Assembly: GCA_963556255.1 (NCBI GenBank)
Contig: OY744608.1
Span: forward strand, 8,896,103-8,960,102
Origin: Allolobophora icterica
Lineage: Eukaryota; Annelida; Clitellata; Crassiclitellata; Lumbricidae
DNA length: 64,000 nucleotides
Direction: 5' to 3'
The position numbers and the translations under genes are program-made. Below the pieces are notes generated by a model. That model was not told the origin of the DNA and did no database searches. It saw nothing but the letters and a program-made list of their open reading frames with translations. Shown here one piece after another: positions 40,630 to 54,150 of the stretch; position 1 is the stretch's first letter; the number at the start of each line of letters is the position of its first letter.

Positions 40630-40920
40630 CAGTTCCCGAATGGCCTTTTGGGCCGCTTTTCAGTGCGTCACTTCGTTATATTTCTGGCCCAGTTAAACCC
40701 ATTAAGCTCTTTAACTTCAGCATTTTAGCAACCCAAGCAAATTAGTTTAATCCCGTTTATTTTTTGGTGCTGTATCAAATCAAGTGGCGAATGCCCGTTG
40801 TTCAGTTCATCACTTCACTATATTTGTGGCCCGTTTAAATCTGTTAAATCTCTTTGGTTTCAGCCTTTTCCTGACCTAAGTAAATTATTTTAAGCCCTTT
40901 TTGAGCCGTTAGTTTAAAAG
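40630..40920. repeat. Diverged tandem duplication, about 150 bp
   Basis: The segment with GTGCGTCACTTCGTTATATT and CTGGCCCAGTTAAACCC (40660-40700) recurs as CAGTTCATCACTTCACTATA and GTGGCCCGTTTAAATC (about 40803-40845), with AAGCAAATTAGTTTAA and AAGTAAATTATTTTAA at the ends. No coding potential was seen. Confidence 0.55.
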
Positions 40921-41655
40921 AGCAGCATTTTACAGTGTATTTAAAGTTACTTGGAATGAAGTGAGAAATGAACCCTCGATCAGAATGTCACCATTTTGTA
41001 AAACATTAATATTAATTATTTGGAAGCATCCAATGAGAGGCGCATAACACTTCATTCATGAATGACTTTGTAACATTTATCTTCTATTATATTATTAATA
41101 GATGTGTGCCAGTTGAAAAAATTAAAGTTTTATCTACTTTTTATGTTATTGGATCTTGTCAGCTATACTCCACTAATGCTTAGTTATGTAGCCTTCTGGC
41201 CACCTCAGTAATTGCAAAAACTATATCTCAGTATGAGCATTCTAAAGCTGGGAAAAGGCCATAAACAGAATATCTGACAGCCCATGAAAAACTTGCATGT
41301 AAAAACTGCAAAAACCATTTCTACCCGATTGAGATGGGGTGTGGTTCATGACACTGACAAGTGGGCGCCTATGTGGATGACAATTCCTGAAGTTTTAAGA
41401 TCTGTACTGCTCTTATTTGTTGCAAATGCAAACAGGTTGTCTAGTCAGCAGACACAATTGTGTTAAAGCAAACTTGATCTACAAAGGATTATACCAGCGT
41501 AATGGAGAGTGTGAGCTAAAATAACAAGGATCTTTGCAGTTTCAACATTCAAATTCTTCATAGTTGCAAGCAAGGAGATACTAAAATGGCATATAGAGTG
41601 TTCCACTGATATTGCATTACATAAAAAAAGAATCGTCTAAATGATACAATGATGA

Positions 41656-44600
41656 CTAACTGGCGCCATCTCTTGGCAGAACGCTGCAGCAATCTTTATC
41701 GCACAGATTGGAGAATTCAGCTTTCATTAGGTCACCAACTGCGCTGGCTGTAATTCCAGCAACCTGAAATCAACACATATGGAACATCTTATCACAACTT
41801 GTAAGAAGCAGAAATGAACCGGTTATTATTATTACTGTTATTAATTAGTAATGATGCTAGGTAACAGATATAAATACTAAAAAATTATTAATTAGTAACT
41901 TCCATAGAGCCATTGTCTAATGCACATGTATAGCATCAACTGATGATGTACCGAAATCAAACCATAATACCTATCAAATGCACCTGCAATGCAGTCTACT
42001 ATATTTATTTTGTAATGTAACTAAAGACATGCAGTAATGTAGCTAAAGACACAAAGCTCGTGTCTTCGAAAAGCTTCTCAAACAGAATTCCAATCAGCCA
42101 GTTCCTTTAATTTTGCTTTTAAATTTGCAATTGTTGGTAGTGTCTCATGTTTATTAAGCAGATGAAATTTATATTAATTAAACTAGGGTTGTTAATATCG
42201 TTTTTTGACAAACCGATTATCGATTGTAGAAATCCGATATTCAACTTATATTCGTTTTTGGCCTACATAGAAATATATTATAAATTATAAAATAATGCAC
42301 ATTACTTTATGCATTACGCACCGAAATTGTAGCAAGTTATTACAGTATAATATTATATCAAATTTATGCTTATATCAAAGTTTAATCGTCTTTCCCACCT
42401 GCCACAATGTTAACACAAAAGATGGTCTGAGCAGCTACCTTTGTTTAGCTGGCTGTTACAGTGCATACCTATCATGTGCATTAGTTGGCAGCCAACAGCA
42501 CCGCAGCCTTCTCCTTCCTCCCTCTAGTGTTGGCCCACTGATATTAATATAGTATCACTATATATATATTATGTAGGTCAGTGTATTGGCCGCGGAATCT
42601 GCAAACTATTAATCTATAAAATGTTTCCCTCCCTCTCTACCTCTGTCATTTGGTTAGTATATCAAGCTTGTCAAGCTATTAGCCTAGCTATAATGCCTAC
42701 TTAACACAGGTCGACTAAGCTGTTGACATCAATTAAACAATAAATGTATTCATTAAAAAACACGCTGCAGGGAGCGCTTGCGAATTTTAAACAAACACAC
42801 CTTATCTGCTGACCATATTGGATTAAAACAATCGTAAACACTAAACAAATTAAACAATTTAATTTTTTTGTTTTTTTGGAATTTTCACTGCGAAAATGAT
42901 TTTAAAAATAAATTCGATTACGGTCAGTAAATAAAAGAAAACAAAATATTGTTTTTTGAAAGCAGATGATTGGAATTCCGATTTTCGTATAACAACCCTA
43001 AATTAAACTGAAATATATTATCAGAGGTTCAAGAGGTAGGACTGAATGTGGCTAAAGAAACCTAAATATTATGTACTCCGACCTCAATCTCATGATAGAG
43101 TGCTACTCCACTTGACAATAACATGACGAAAAATTTAATTGGGAGAATGCTGTACTCATATTGATTCTGATACTGTTTTTTAACGTTTGCATTCTGCATT
43201 GTATTTTTTTATGTATGTACACTGGAGCGCAAATCTCTTGCAACTGGTGAAAAAAAGAATATACTTACTTATTTTTACTTAAATATTTCAACTTGGCAAC
43301 TTGCTACCAGAGGTTTTGCTACTTCCATCTTCTTAATTAAACAACCTCAACATGTAGTTGTTATTAGTAACTTCTACAGTGCTGGTGTCTATTGTCTAAT
43401 GCAGTGGTTCTTAAACTTTTTAAAGCTAGGGACTGGCACCATCTTTATTTTGTTTTTCGCGGACCACTAATGGCAAGCAGAGGATCACAACCTGGGGATA
43501 CGCATATAAAGTATTGGGATTCGTGTGTTTTGCTTCTAACGTTGCTAAACCAAACGAAATCGCTTTTTACAATTTACATTATCATGACGTATTTCTGTTA
43601 AAGTATTTTTCAAATGTCATTTAAATATTTCGTCCCTTTTACACTGAACATTCTTATATTTATTTATCCATGGATAGGGGCCTACAGCTCGCATTAAAAG
43701 CTAATGGCAATGACTAAAAATAGAATGATTACTGACTCTATTTTTAAATATATAGAACTTGCAAATTTATTATATTGTAATATTTAATTTTTAAATTAAA
43801 TGTTGTCAATGGTTAGAGTTTGATCAAAATACGTTTGAAATATTATACATTTTCGAGAATAAGTTGAAAATTATAAATTTTTAAAGACTGTTTCGCGGAC
43901 TGGTGACCAGAGCTCCGCGGACCGGCGCCAGTCTGCGGACCACCACTTTAAGAATCGCTGGTCTAATGCACAAGGCAATGGCCAACGGTGCACCAAAATT
44001 AAGTCAACATCCAGAAGATAGGTCCACAAAAACAGAGAGGCAGCCCATGGTGGATAAGCACTTCAAAAGAAAGATAGAACAGATACAGGGAAAGAAACTG
44101 AAAAAACACTTATTCACCAGGAAGGTTTAGTCTTAGGGGCCATCCATATAATATTATGTTTATGTGTTTATGCCTATGTGTTTATTTACACAGGCACTGT
44201 TTGTTTGTTTTTTTTTGTTCTTTTTTTTCATCTCTTTGTAACTAATGACAATTGATCTGTATACCTTAGTTGGAATCCATGTGTACTGATAGTTAAGTTC
44301 TTTAGTTAAGAGTTCTATCATTGTTTCTTTTACCTGCTGATCATATAACTTGATCGATGTTACCGTTAAAAGTATTGATTGTGCTGCCATTTACTTGTAT
44401 TACGATAAATGTTAACTAGGTGGCCCTGCTAAGCGGGATCAAGGTCCCTTTTTGGTCTCCTCTTGTTGCCAAAGTTCAAACTTTTATGTTGTATTTTCCT
44501 TGTACTTCAAATGGCTTCAATAAAAGGATTGATTGATTGATTGATTATTTATGTATGCAAAAAAATCATATTTTCATACTCCCCCTGTTGCACCTCATAC

Positions 44601-47600
44601 TTCTGTGGACCCCATGCATATGTACAACTAAGCTTCTCTAAACTCCCTTTTATAAAAGTTAATTAGCTAAAGTCATCTATAAGAAATTTACTTAACCATA
44701 GGCTATTTATTTTTGTCGAACATCATATTTGCTAGTTAAAATTTGTTAACTGCTATGAAGAAATAAAATACTAACAACACTAACATTTAAAAGTTTTAAT
44801 ACTACATACATGCTTCTTGTATAAGAAATTGGCACCCCGACTTTTAGAACAAAACAACGTCCCTGTGCAAAGGTACGGGCAAGCGGTTAATCGTTCCCCT
44901 AGCCGAAGGCGTTGCACCATCGGTCGTCGCTCGATGAGTTTAAAATTAAACTGCAGGACGATAGACAGAACTGGAGCCAGACCATTATTTTATTTACCTA
45001 ATTTACATTAATTTACTTACTTGCCGCAGCGGTGAATGCATGCCGTGACCTAATGACTGCTGAGTGATCACTCTAATTGAAAAAATCGTACAATAATAAT
45101 GATTGGCCATAACAACACGGTCGACACCTCACGCTTTGTGACATCATCCGTAAAGTTACTAATTATATGCAGGTATACGAATACGATACACAAAATACGC
45201 TGTACACAAAAGCTCTACAGGTCGACCTCTCATCGCTTGCCTACTCAATCCAGCGCGATCGATTTTCAAACCGCCTACCATTTTCAAATGAGAAGCTCTG
45301 TGTATAACATTCTAATTATAAACCCTTTTCTTGCCAGAGGGTTTGCTGTTGTCGCGTGCCGCTGTTGCACGCAGAAATTCAACAACCAATCAACGTGCAG
45401 TAAACAATTAAAGCAATTAGGTTTCAACAAAGTGCATCAAAGGATGATTTTTTTCGAAAAACGATTCGAACTTTTTCGAATCAAGCCATCATTTTCTAAT
45501 TGAATCGAATACCGCCGTCCGATTCGTTTTTGAATCGAACATCGAAGCTTCGCAGGTCCCTATCTCAGACCTACTTTTTGAACTATCTCCCTGTGTCTGT
45601 CTGCTCTGCTGCTTGTGTCATTTCATTCTCAACTTAAAACTCCAATCTTTCAAATTGCTTATCAACCATAGTCTGCCTAGACTCTGTCCTAAGGATTACT
45701 GATCTTCGGGATATTGACCTGATTACTGCTTGGTTTTGGTGTGCCATCGGTTGATGCCTTGTGCATTAGACACTGGTACAGTACAAGTTACATTTATTAC
45801 AGAGGTTTTATAGAACACACTTCAAGATCATCTACTCAGGAACAAATTACAATATGAACAACTGATCATGACCAACCTTTGTGTTGTCAAGATCCGCTAA
45901 ACCTGTCGATGCATTGGCAAGAAAGAAATCACCATTGAGCACAAGCTTTTTGTTGCTGAACTCCACGTCCTTAATGGCATCGCCCTTCAACTTGGGGTCA
46001 GTGTTAACCAATCTTTATGTTTGGATCCATGCCCGTAACTACCAAACCCTTGTGGATGAGACTGGCCATAGAATCATCTGATATTTCTGTGAGCGTTCTC
46101 TGGCTGCATTTAAGAACAAGTTAGTCCTCGATTCATTACAACTAGGCAATGAAATAAAACGAACAATTCTGTGCAGTGTACATCCCCAAATTATAGACTT
46201 TGAAAGCACAGCCCTAGTTCATTATTACTATGCATTTACTAAGCACAATGACACTGGCATCTCTGAATATATCGTTTGTTTAGTGCTTCGGAGTCCCTCA
46301 TGTGATTGTACAGTAAGTGGTCAAAATATGATGTTTGAACATTTGCGAGTGATGGTTTTAAAAGGTGCGGATATGCTTTGATGTTGCATTTAACTCTTTA
46401 ATAAGTAGAAAGGAGGAAAGATCTATGATGAGAACAATTAGAGAGCGTCAAAGAAGATGGATTGGCCATATAATGAGAGGAAATTCCCTGCTACGAGATA
46501 TCATCGAGGGTAGAAGGGAAGGGAAAAAGACAAGAGGAAGACCAAGAACTATGTTCCTAGACTGGATAATGAAGGACGGCTACAGAAAGATGAAAGAAAA
46601 GGCTCAACACCGAGAACAATGGCGCCGTTGGACATATGAACCTGCCTAAGGGCAGAGAATCAAAAAAGAAGAATAAGTAATTCCAAAAAAGCCACTCGTG
46701 TAATGTAAAATATTTGCAATAGCTTTTGTTGTCTTTACTACTACAATGCCATGAATATTGCAGATTTACACTAGCAATTGTGTTTTTGGCCACTTTTACA
46801 CCAATATTAGTGGGAAAATATCTGTTTCAGTTCAGAATGATTTACAGAATCAGAAAGTACACAAAAAGTTGTTCAAAATCACCAAATTTTGCAAACCTAC
46901 ATGCACTCATTCCTGAGATACTAGCATTTGAACACTAGATTATTGGCCAATTTTAAAAATGCTCATTGTGGAATTCAGTCAGATTTGCTAACAGTCTGAG
47001 GTGTAGCATCAACTCTGCCATGTACAATAACAAGATAGAAATCGTTAAGTCAGTAAGATAATTCCTTCAGGGCCGACACAGGGCCAACACAAATGCTGCC
47101 ATCGCATGTTCGATGCAACCTCGTCAAACACTTATCTTGATGGTCCAGAACCTACATTCTCACAAGGTATAGATCAAACATGAGTTGGTCTGCACCACTC
47201 GCACAGCACATGTCAAGGATGATATACAATTACAATGCAATTGTACACCAAAGTGCGGTTAGCCATTGGTTAAATAAAGGATATACTACTAGGGGTCAGC
47301 TGAAAATCGCCTCGAACATTTGCCTCGGCCGAATATCCCGTTTGTTGGCACTATTCGCCTTGGAAAATACTGTACACACAAATAGTTGCTTGTGTGCCTC
47401 GCATGCCGAAATTTTTAGGCTCATAATATCAGCTTTGAGCTTCATCTAGCATATTCATTTTGAAGAAGAAAAGTAAAAAAAAACATCAACTCTGACATAA
47501 TAACCAAATGCCCCCAATATTTTGGACAAGTTTACGCCAGTGGCGCCTATACATACATACATAATGACCACAGTACAAGTGGGGACCCAAATCATGATAG

Positions 47601-48372
47601 GACTACTAAAAAAGGCCAGAACAGAATGTCTGGCCCTTGAATATTTTGAGATATTTTCCAATAATAATAGCCTTACATTTTCTCCAGTGCTGTATATGTC
47701 AGAAATTCACACTGGAATGATGCCTGTGAATCCTCCGTTTCACGCAGTGTATAGTTTTTTCCAGACAACATCTCTCTGTAGGCAAACACGGTCCCTGTAA
47801 AAAATTAGCCATGCAAGCAATTAGCCTCATCTCTGCTGTGCTATTTTGGTAACTTCTGGTTTTGTAGCAGTAAGACTATATTTGGCTCCTTCCTCTGCCA
47901 GAAGACAATTCTTCTGTTTCAGAAGAGGTGTCTTCAACTTAGTGCACATTTTAGTTGCAATTAGCTAATCGATTAGAATCTAACTGATTAGTTACTGAGC
48001 TCTGATCAGAATCACAAAAACTCAAATTATAAACTCTGAGCAATCAGAATCAGCGTCATATCCAGTTCAAACCAGTAATGTCTGATTTACTATTAAAGCA
48101 GAGCAGTCCCGGTTCTGTAGAAGCACACAAAAGGCATTCTGCTGTTGCATCAAAAAACATGAATTCACACATAAACCTCTTTGCTTCACATTTGTCTACG
48201 CTGTAGCCATGTAAATACAACATGCTGTTCACGATAGACTATGACTTATAACCGTCAGCTTATGAAAGAACAAAGGTCAGTCATACGATCTAAGTGTTTT
48301 ACAGCACCTACCTAATGCACATTTGTGCCTGATGCCATCACTCTTCTCACAAACCCAGCAGTCTTTAACCAT
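41656..48372 (-). CDS. Four-exon gene model, 140 residues, possibly NTR-like
   Basis: Coding exons are 48372-48312, 47794-47677, 46012-45877 and 41763-41656 (61, 118, 136 and 108 bp). Phases agree at every join and the sum is exactly 141 codons including TAG. The product starts [20 protein letters not shown], continues [16 protein letters not shown] and [19 protein letters not shown], and ends with [15 protein letters not shown]. Six to seven cysteines, an early C-x2-C and a strand-rich middle loosely resemble netrin-like (C345C) modules. A TGA lies just before the ATG, so this may be a true start. Alternatively AAAG/AC could be an acceptor joining it to the upstream alpha-2-macroglobulin-like gene. 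The acceptor of exon 3 and its GTTGGT donor are weak. A LINE tail, two hAT elements and a SINE lie in or near its introns. Confidence 0.5.
42184..43000. mobile_element. Non-autonomous hAT element with TAGGGTTG ends
   Basis: 817 bp, starting TAGGGTTGTTAATATCG and ending CGTATAACAACCCTA, flanked by the 8-bp direct duplication AATTAAAC (42176-42183 and 43001-43008). No transposase is present. It lies within the long third intron of the minus-strand gene model. Confidence 0.85.
43402..43960. mobile_element. Non-autonomous hAT element with CAGTGGTTCTTAAA ends
   Basis: 559 bp, with left end CAGTGGTTCTTAAACTTTTT and right end CCACTTTAAGAATCGCTG, flanked by the 8-bp duplication GTCTAATG (43394-43401 and 43961-43968). 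A+T-rich inside, no transposase. Ends are more diverged than those of the element at 33 kb. Confidence 0.85.
44400..44550 (+). mobile_element. LINE 3' tail with (ATTG)n end
   Basis: A 3'-UTR-like segment ends CTTCAATAAAAGGATTGATT and then short ATTG repeats, the usual end of CR1/L2-type insertions. No coding part is visible directly upstream. Confidence 0.5.
44551..45870. other. No gene seen; dispersed-repeat fragments
   Basis: The region 45450-45560 contains repeated GATTCGAA-type strings and a CGAAGCTTCGCAGGTCCCT edge, typical of a degraded DNA transposon end. The remainder is unassigned. A 134-codon open frame at 45099-45503 has no recognisable motif. Confidence 0.3.
46365..46649 (+). pseudogene. 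LINE ORF2 C-terminal fragment
   Basis: The frame reads [20 protein letters not shown], then [20 protein letters not shown] and ends REQWRRW. The R-W-I-G-H, G-K-x-x-R-G-R-P-R and final W-R motifs are the conserved C-terminus of many non-LTR retrotransposon polyproteins (the part often annotated as craniofacial development protein 2-like). Only the last 95 codons remain. It is on the opposite strand to the surrounding gene model, inside its intron 2. Confidence 0.75.
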
Positions 48373-48514
48373 TCAGTAGATGTCCTACTTTTGGTCCTCC
48401 TCCCTATAGGCAAAAAATTTAACAAACTGACATTCACACATTGTTTTCAATTTAAACAGTATCCCTCATATAAAACTAATTAGAGAAGCCTGTAATACAG
48501 AATTTTACATCGGT

Positions 48515-48830
48515 CATGGGAGCATTATAGTCCAGTGGTTAGCATGTCAGAATGTCAACCCAGAGGTCAGAGTTCAAATTCTGGCCATGACAGCAAGATC
48601 TTCCAAACTTTCAACTTCACTTGCACAATTGCACTCCTAGCAAACCGCTATACAGCACACTCATTAGACACATTCAGTAGGAATACCACACAGCCAGACA
48701 GACAGCAATGGCCACCTGGCCTCACAAGCCGAGGCCAAGAAAATTGACATTGCCAACACTTCACTTCACAGTTGCCTATCGTGGTTGGACTTAGGGACTG
48801 TTCTTCTGTTAAGTTATGGGCGTTCAAACG
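48515..48830 (+). mobile_element. tRNA-derived SINE
   Basis: The head has an A-box-like TAGTCCAGTGGTTAGCATG (48529) and a B-box-like GAGTTCAAATTCTGG (48569) at tRNA spacing. The body runs to GTTGCCTATCGTGGTTGGAC and TTAGGGACTGTTCTTC. Its 3' part matches 38865-38930, and a diverged head lies at about 50160-50230. Confidence 0.65.
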
Positions 48831-51800
48831 ATACGCTACAATGGCGAATAATCAGCGACGCTAAAACGATAGATTAACTCAAATCACGCTATACATTTTT
48901 TAAACTTACCACCATTCAAATAGTCAAACTATAAACAGGCACTAAATCACGTCAATAAAATAGGCTCAGTGGGGTTTTAACCAGATTAAACAACTTATTG
49001 TATATCTGAATTAATGAATGTCCTTACGCGAACGGCCACTTTAATTCTAATTACCATTTTGCAAATGGCGGTTCCACAGCTGTCCGATCCTAAAGGTGAC
49101 TGCAGTATAAGGGAGCTTAATTCAAACGACACACGACAAAAGTTAGTTTAAACCGCCGGTTCAGCTTTAAAGAACACCCAGATCTGGAATGCTTAGACTT
49201 TTCTCCAACCGAGCAATTCTTAAATTTTACACGTATTATAACAAAAACGATTTCAACCCAACTTCTTTTTCCTGCATTAATTTTTATTCCCGCCCAAGAG
49301 CGGGAAAGTTAGCGGGGATCATGATGCGTGCGCAGGCTATACATCGTGAAGATGGTATCATGCTCGTTGACATACTTTTTTGGTGCGCAAAACATTATTA
49401 CGAAAAAAATTCTGCAATATCACAAATAGTTTTCAAAATATAACTTAATACATACAGTTTAACAGTTATAATATAACTGTATATTAAGTTGCACTTTGAA
49501 AGGTTTATGCTGTTAGTTCAGAGTTCTCGTGCAAGACTCGTGCTGCTAGTTCTCACGTTCTCGTGCAAGACTTTTTTCTAAAGCGCGCTATAAATGTCTA
49601 GTTGTATTGTATTGTATTGTATTGTATTGTATTGTATTGTATTGTATAGAGTGATATTGTATAAAATATAAAATTTTAAATATGACAATTGTGATAGAGC
49701 TAGTATATCAGGCCTATTGCTTGTTCCAAGATTTAATCTGACTGTTTCCGTTGTGTTCTTCAGGTCATAGTTAGGCCTATAGATATAACTGCATAGGCCT
49801 ACAAATCAGACATTCTAGCCTATTACTGTTCATAATATTGCATCGGTTTTATTTTTGTTTATGTTCTGCTGATATTGTGCTATTGTGCGACTAGCGCTGA
49901 GCAATTGTAAATGATCGAAGGACTTGCTCAGGGTCCCTACACAGTAACCGTCTCACTCAGGTATGGTTGGAAGTTTGGAACCCGTACTAAACAAGACCTG
50001 AACCACGGTAGAATTCTCAATTGGATCCACCAGTAAATTAGTAGGCCTATTGTATTTATAAATGTTAATTCTCTTGCTTTACATTTTGTGACCGTCCAAG
50101 TTTGACGAAGCTATTATTTCGAACGAATCTTCGACACCAAATCCAAAATAATGTGAGGGATGATGTGAGTCCAGTGGTAAGTGTGATGGGATGTCAACCC
50201 GAAGGTTGGGTGAATCAACCCCTCGCATTCTTTTGCTAGCGCATGCGGTTAATGCGCATCCAGTTGGAAGCGCTATCATCAGCGATATGGAGAGTCGGTA
50301 TACAGTCCACTATTGAAACGATTATGGGTATACACACATCGATAATGTTCGCCACTGTTTGCACTGCACCACGGTACTGTTGTACGAAGAATCAGTGGCT
50401 TATTACGGTACCATTTGACGCCTCGCCAAAATCCCCGCTAAGGACAGAATGTTGTTTTAAGATTTCTGCTTACTTTGTGTCCCTATAGAGACTTCAACTA
50501 TTAAAAGGTAGGTTCCATACTGATCGTACATGTCGTCGGTGGGAACAGTGGCGTCTAACACCACACCTGAAATGGGAGAACAGGCCCCCACTCTGGCCGG
50601 CTTATATACAAGAGGCTCAGAAGCAGTCTTGTTGTCCTCGAGACCAAGATTTTGGTCTCGAGTGCACTCGAGTTCGTTTTTAAAAGTCTTGGTCTTGAGA
50701 CCAAAAGTCTTGGTCTTGAGACCAAAAGTCTATAGGTCTTGATGTTCAAAATCTTGGTTTTGGTCTTAAGGTTCAAAGTCTTGGTCTTGGAAGAATTAAA
50801 TAATTTCTCCAATAATTACTCAGTGTGTTTTCCAGAAAAAAGGTTCCGGAACTGAGCAATAGGTTCCGGAACTGAAGAATTATGGAATGGCTAAAATTTC
50901 GAGAAAAATTGGATTTGGGGTTGGGAGGGGTCTCAGTGACCACTGAAAACAGTTCGCAATTAACAGTTGTTTTGCTTGAATAAAATTTAAAAAAAACTCT
51001 CGTTTTCATTAAAATAGCGATTAGTCCGACTTGACAATTTTTTTAGTAGGGAATAGCAGTCTGGATATGATTGTGATTTTTTGGGTCTTTCGGGGTGGGG
51101 GGTGGTTCAGAGCAGCTCGTTTCAGGCTGGACGTTTACTAACATTCCATACCATCTTCTGACGAAATATCATCAAGAAGAACAACAGACGCTTATTTTTT
51201 CCTGCCATTATTCTCATTGTCAGTGAGAAGCTTGTCCCCCTTCCTTTGGCAGATGACACATAATGAGGCGTCATGTTAATTTCGCCTTCATAACATCGTT
51301 TAAATGTACCCTCTCCATTAAGGACCCTGGATACTTATAAGAACCTTAACCTAAAAACACAAAAAATAAAGATTAAAAAATTGGTGCAATAATACAGAAA
51401 ATTTGTTTTAAAATATTGTTGTTTAATTTCTCAAAAATGGCTATAATTGGAAAAATACGCAAGGACAAAAAGATAGCTCTAATTGGGACCTACAATTCAA
51501 AGAAGAAAACGTCGAAATCGAATGGAAAATAGCTGCGGAGCAGGCATATGAAAGAAACGCTATATGTCGGCAGGTGCAGAGCATCTAGGGCCTATAGATG
51601 TCCGATGTCCCGAGGTTCGAAAGCCAATGAGAAAAGTATGTTTGAGGCGCTTTTTTGAAAGAAGAAAAAGAATTAGAGCATTGTATAAACATTAGTAGTC
51701 GGTTCCTTTTCTTTGGGGAGCAACATGATATAAACAACCTTTCCTCAAAGTCATGGTCCGGGGTCATCCATAAAGGACGTCCGCAATGAGGGGGAGGGAG

Positions 51801-51960
51801 GGGTCATCGGAATGCGGACAAATGCGGACAAGGGGTAGGGGGTTATGACCAGTGCGGACGTCCGCATCTAAACTTTTAAATTAGATAATTTTGTTAAACA
51901 CCACCTTCCCCAAAAGACAAAAAGGTCAGTGAAGTGATTGCCTAAAACCTCATGCGTGGT
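48831..51960. other. Repeat-rich intergenic region, no gene
   Basis: It holds a (TATTG)n tract (49602-49646, about nine units), a diverged SINE head (50160-50230), and a tandem of TCTTGGTCTTGAGACCAAAA-like palindromic units (50620-50800). A dispersed repeat with GGGGTCATCCATAAAGGACG and GTCCGCAATGAGGG (51768-51870) is related to 34990. No open frame here carries a known motif. Confidence 0.5.
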
Positions 51961-52191
51961 ATAACCTGGGGCGCCGGTGTCGCGTGACAGACTATCCGTC
52001 CTAAAACTATCCGGGGGGATGAATAAATTTATCCCCCCGGATGGAATCTACCGGTATAGAGTATCCGGGGGATAAACCATTTCTATCCCCCATCGTGTAA
52101 AATCATCCCCCGGGGGATAAAACTTCACAGGCAAAAGGTATTATTGAAAATGCGTATAATTGATGAATCTATATTATTTTTATTATTATTG

Positions 52192-52853
<662 letters not shown>

Positions 52854-53411
52854 AAGGAGCTTTTAAATAGCGTCACTTCAAGGTGATCTACTCAGGAGCG
52901 CTACCAGTCCAACCACAGCTAAAGGGAGTAGTCTTTAAGTTGGTAAGGAACAAGGTAAAGTGAGTCATAGGGACCAGGCGGAGTTCAACAGGGAGACAAA
53001 TCTATGCTGTAATCAAAATCCAAAACGAGAAATAGTTAAAGCAAGTGACCCTAAGTGTTCGAAGTCTTCTAAGCAATATTTAGAGCAAATCAAACCGATG
53101 TTACAGTAGGAAGGATAACCACACGCGGAAGCGGCTTTCTTCCCCTTCTCTTAAGAGGGATTTTTGGGAAAGACAGCATTACCTTGTCGTTGAAACATTG
53201 CTCAAGGTATTTTCGCATTTCTGAAGGCTCACCGAAGTCAACATCCAGCGTGGCAGAACCGGAAGCAATATCAAAGGGATAGGTAGCTGCGTACAGCCCA
53301 CACGAAGAGAAGCTCATTGCTGCTGGCAGGGGAGAACTTTAACATGTAGATTTCCCGATGTGGTTAGGTGCCTTGTGTAGAGCTGACGCAATTGTCGGCC
53401 GAGATTTGCCG

Positions 53412-53830
53412 AGATACGAATCGACCGATATCAAGCGCGAGCTACCAATTCACCTAATTAGCACCTTAGTCCCTTTTCATGACACTGTAGTTTGTGATCG
53501 CAGATATTTGTCATCTTTAGACATCGCAAGTTCGCACTTAAGCTCTTCACACAACTAATTATGCGAATAGACATTGTTTAATTTGCGTGAGTTCACAACA
53601 TCACAAAGAACACAAGAGTCATTGAAGTTGGTTCATTGCCTCAAATCGCTTCACTGGTTTTGCTGATGTACCTATTGATACAAATCGACCGATATCAAGC
53701 TCGAGCTGCCAATTCACCTAATTACCACCTTAGTCCCTTTTCATGACACTGTCGTTTGGGACTGCTGATATTTTGTCTTCCTCGTTTTGCTGGTATACCG
53801 ATTGATACGAATCGACCGATATCAGTGTCA
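53412..53830 (+). repeat. Direct duplication of about 110 bp, with a third partial copy
   Basis: The segment GATACGAATCGACCGATATC through TCCCTTTTCATGACACTGT (53412-53520) recurs at about 53677-53785. A third start (GATACGAATCGACCGATATC) is at about 53794. Confidence 0.75.
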
Positions 53831-54150
53831 CAACTTGCCGAAGAGTAAATACAATATAGAGGATCATTGACTTCACTGGATTCTTTGACCACGCATACCA
53901 ACAATAAGTAGCATATGGCTTTGACCATGACCACGACTGATTAGTTCGAATCTATACTGATTTAAATCGCACAATGTGCAATTATGTTGAAGGGGATACT
54001 TTTTGACGGGGGATAATTTCGTACGACTCATGGGGGATACTTTCGCACGAGGGGGGATAGTTCCTCCCGTTCACATTCATCCGGCCGGATACTCCATTCT
54101 GCTAAGGGGATATACTTGTATGGGGGATACTCTATTTCGTGACACCGGCA

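Noticed and set aside
48515..48600. Functional tRNA gene
   Set aside because: The boxes are diverged and no acceptor stem closes; the tail and relatives at 38.9 and 50.2 kb show it is a SINE.
53090..53317. Minus-strand 75-codon frame as a further A2M exon
   Set aside because: It has an acceptor-like edge and a possible GTAATG donor, but no similarity to any A2M region and lies inside the putative mobile element.
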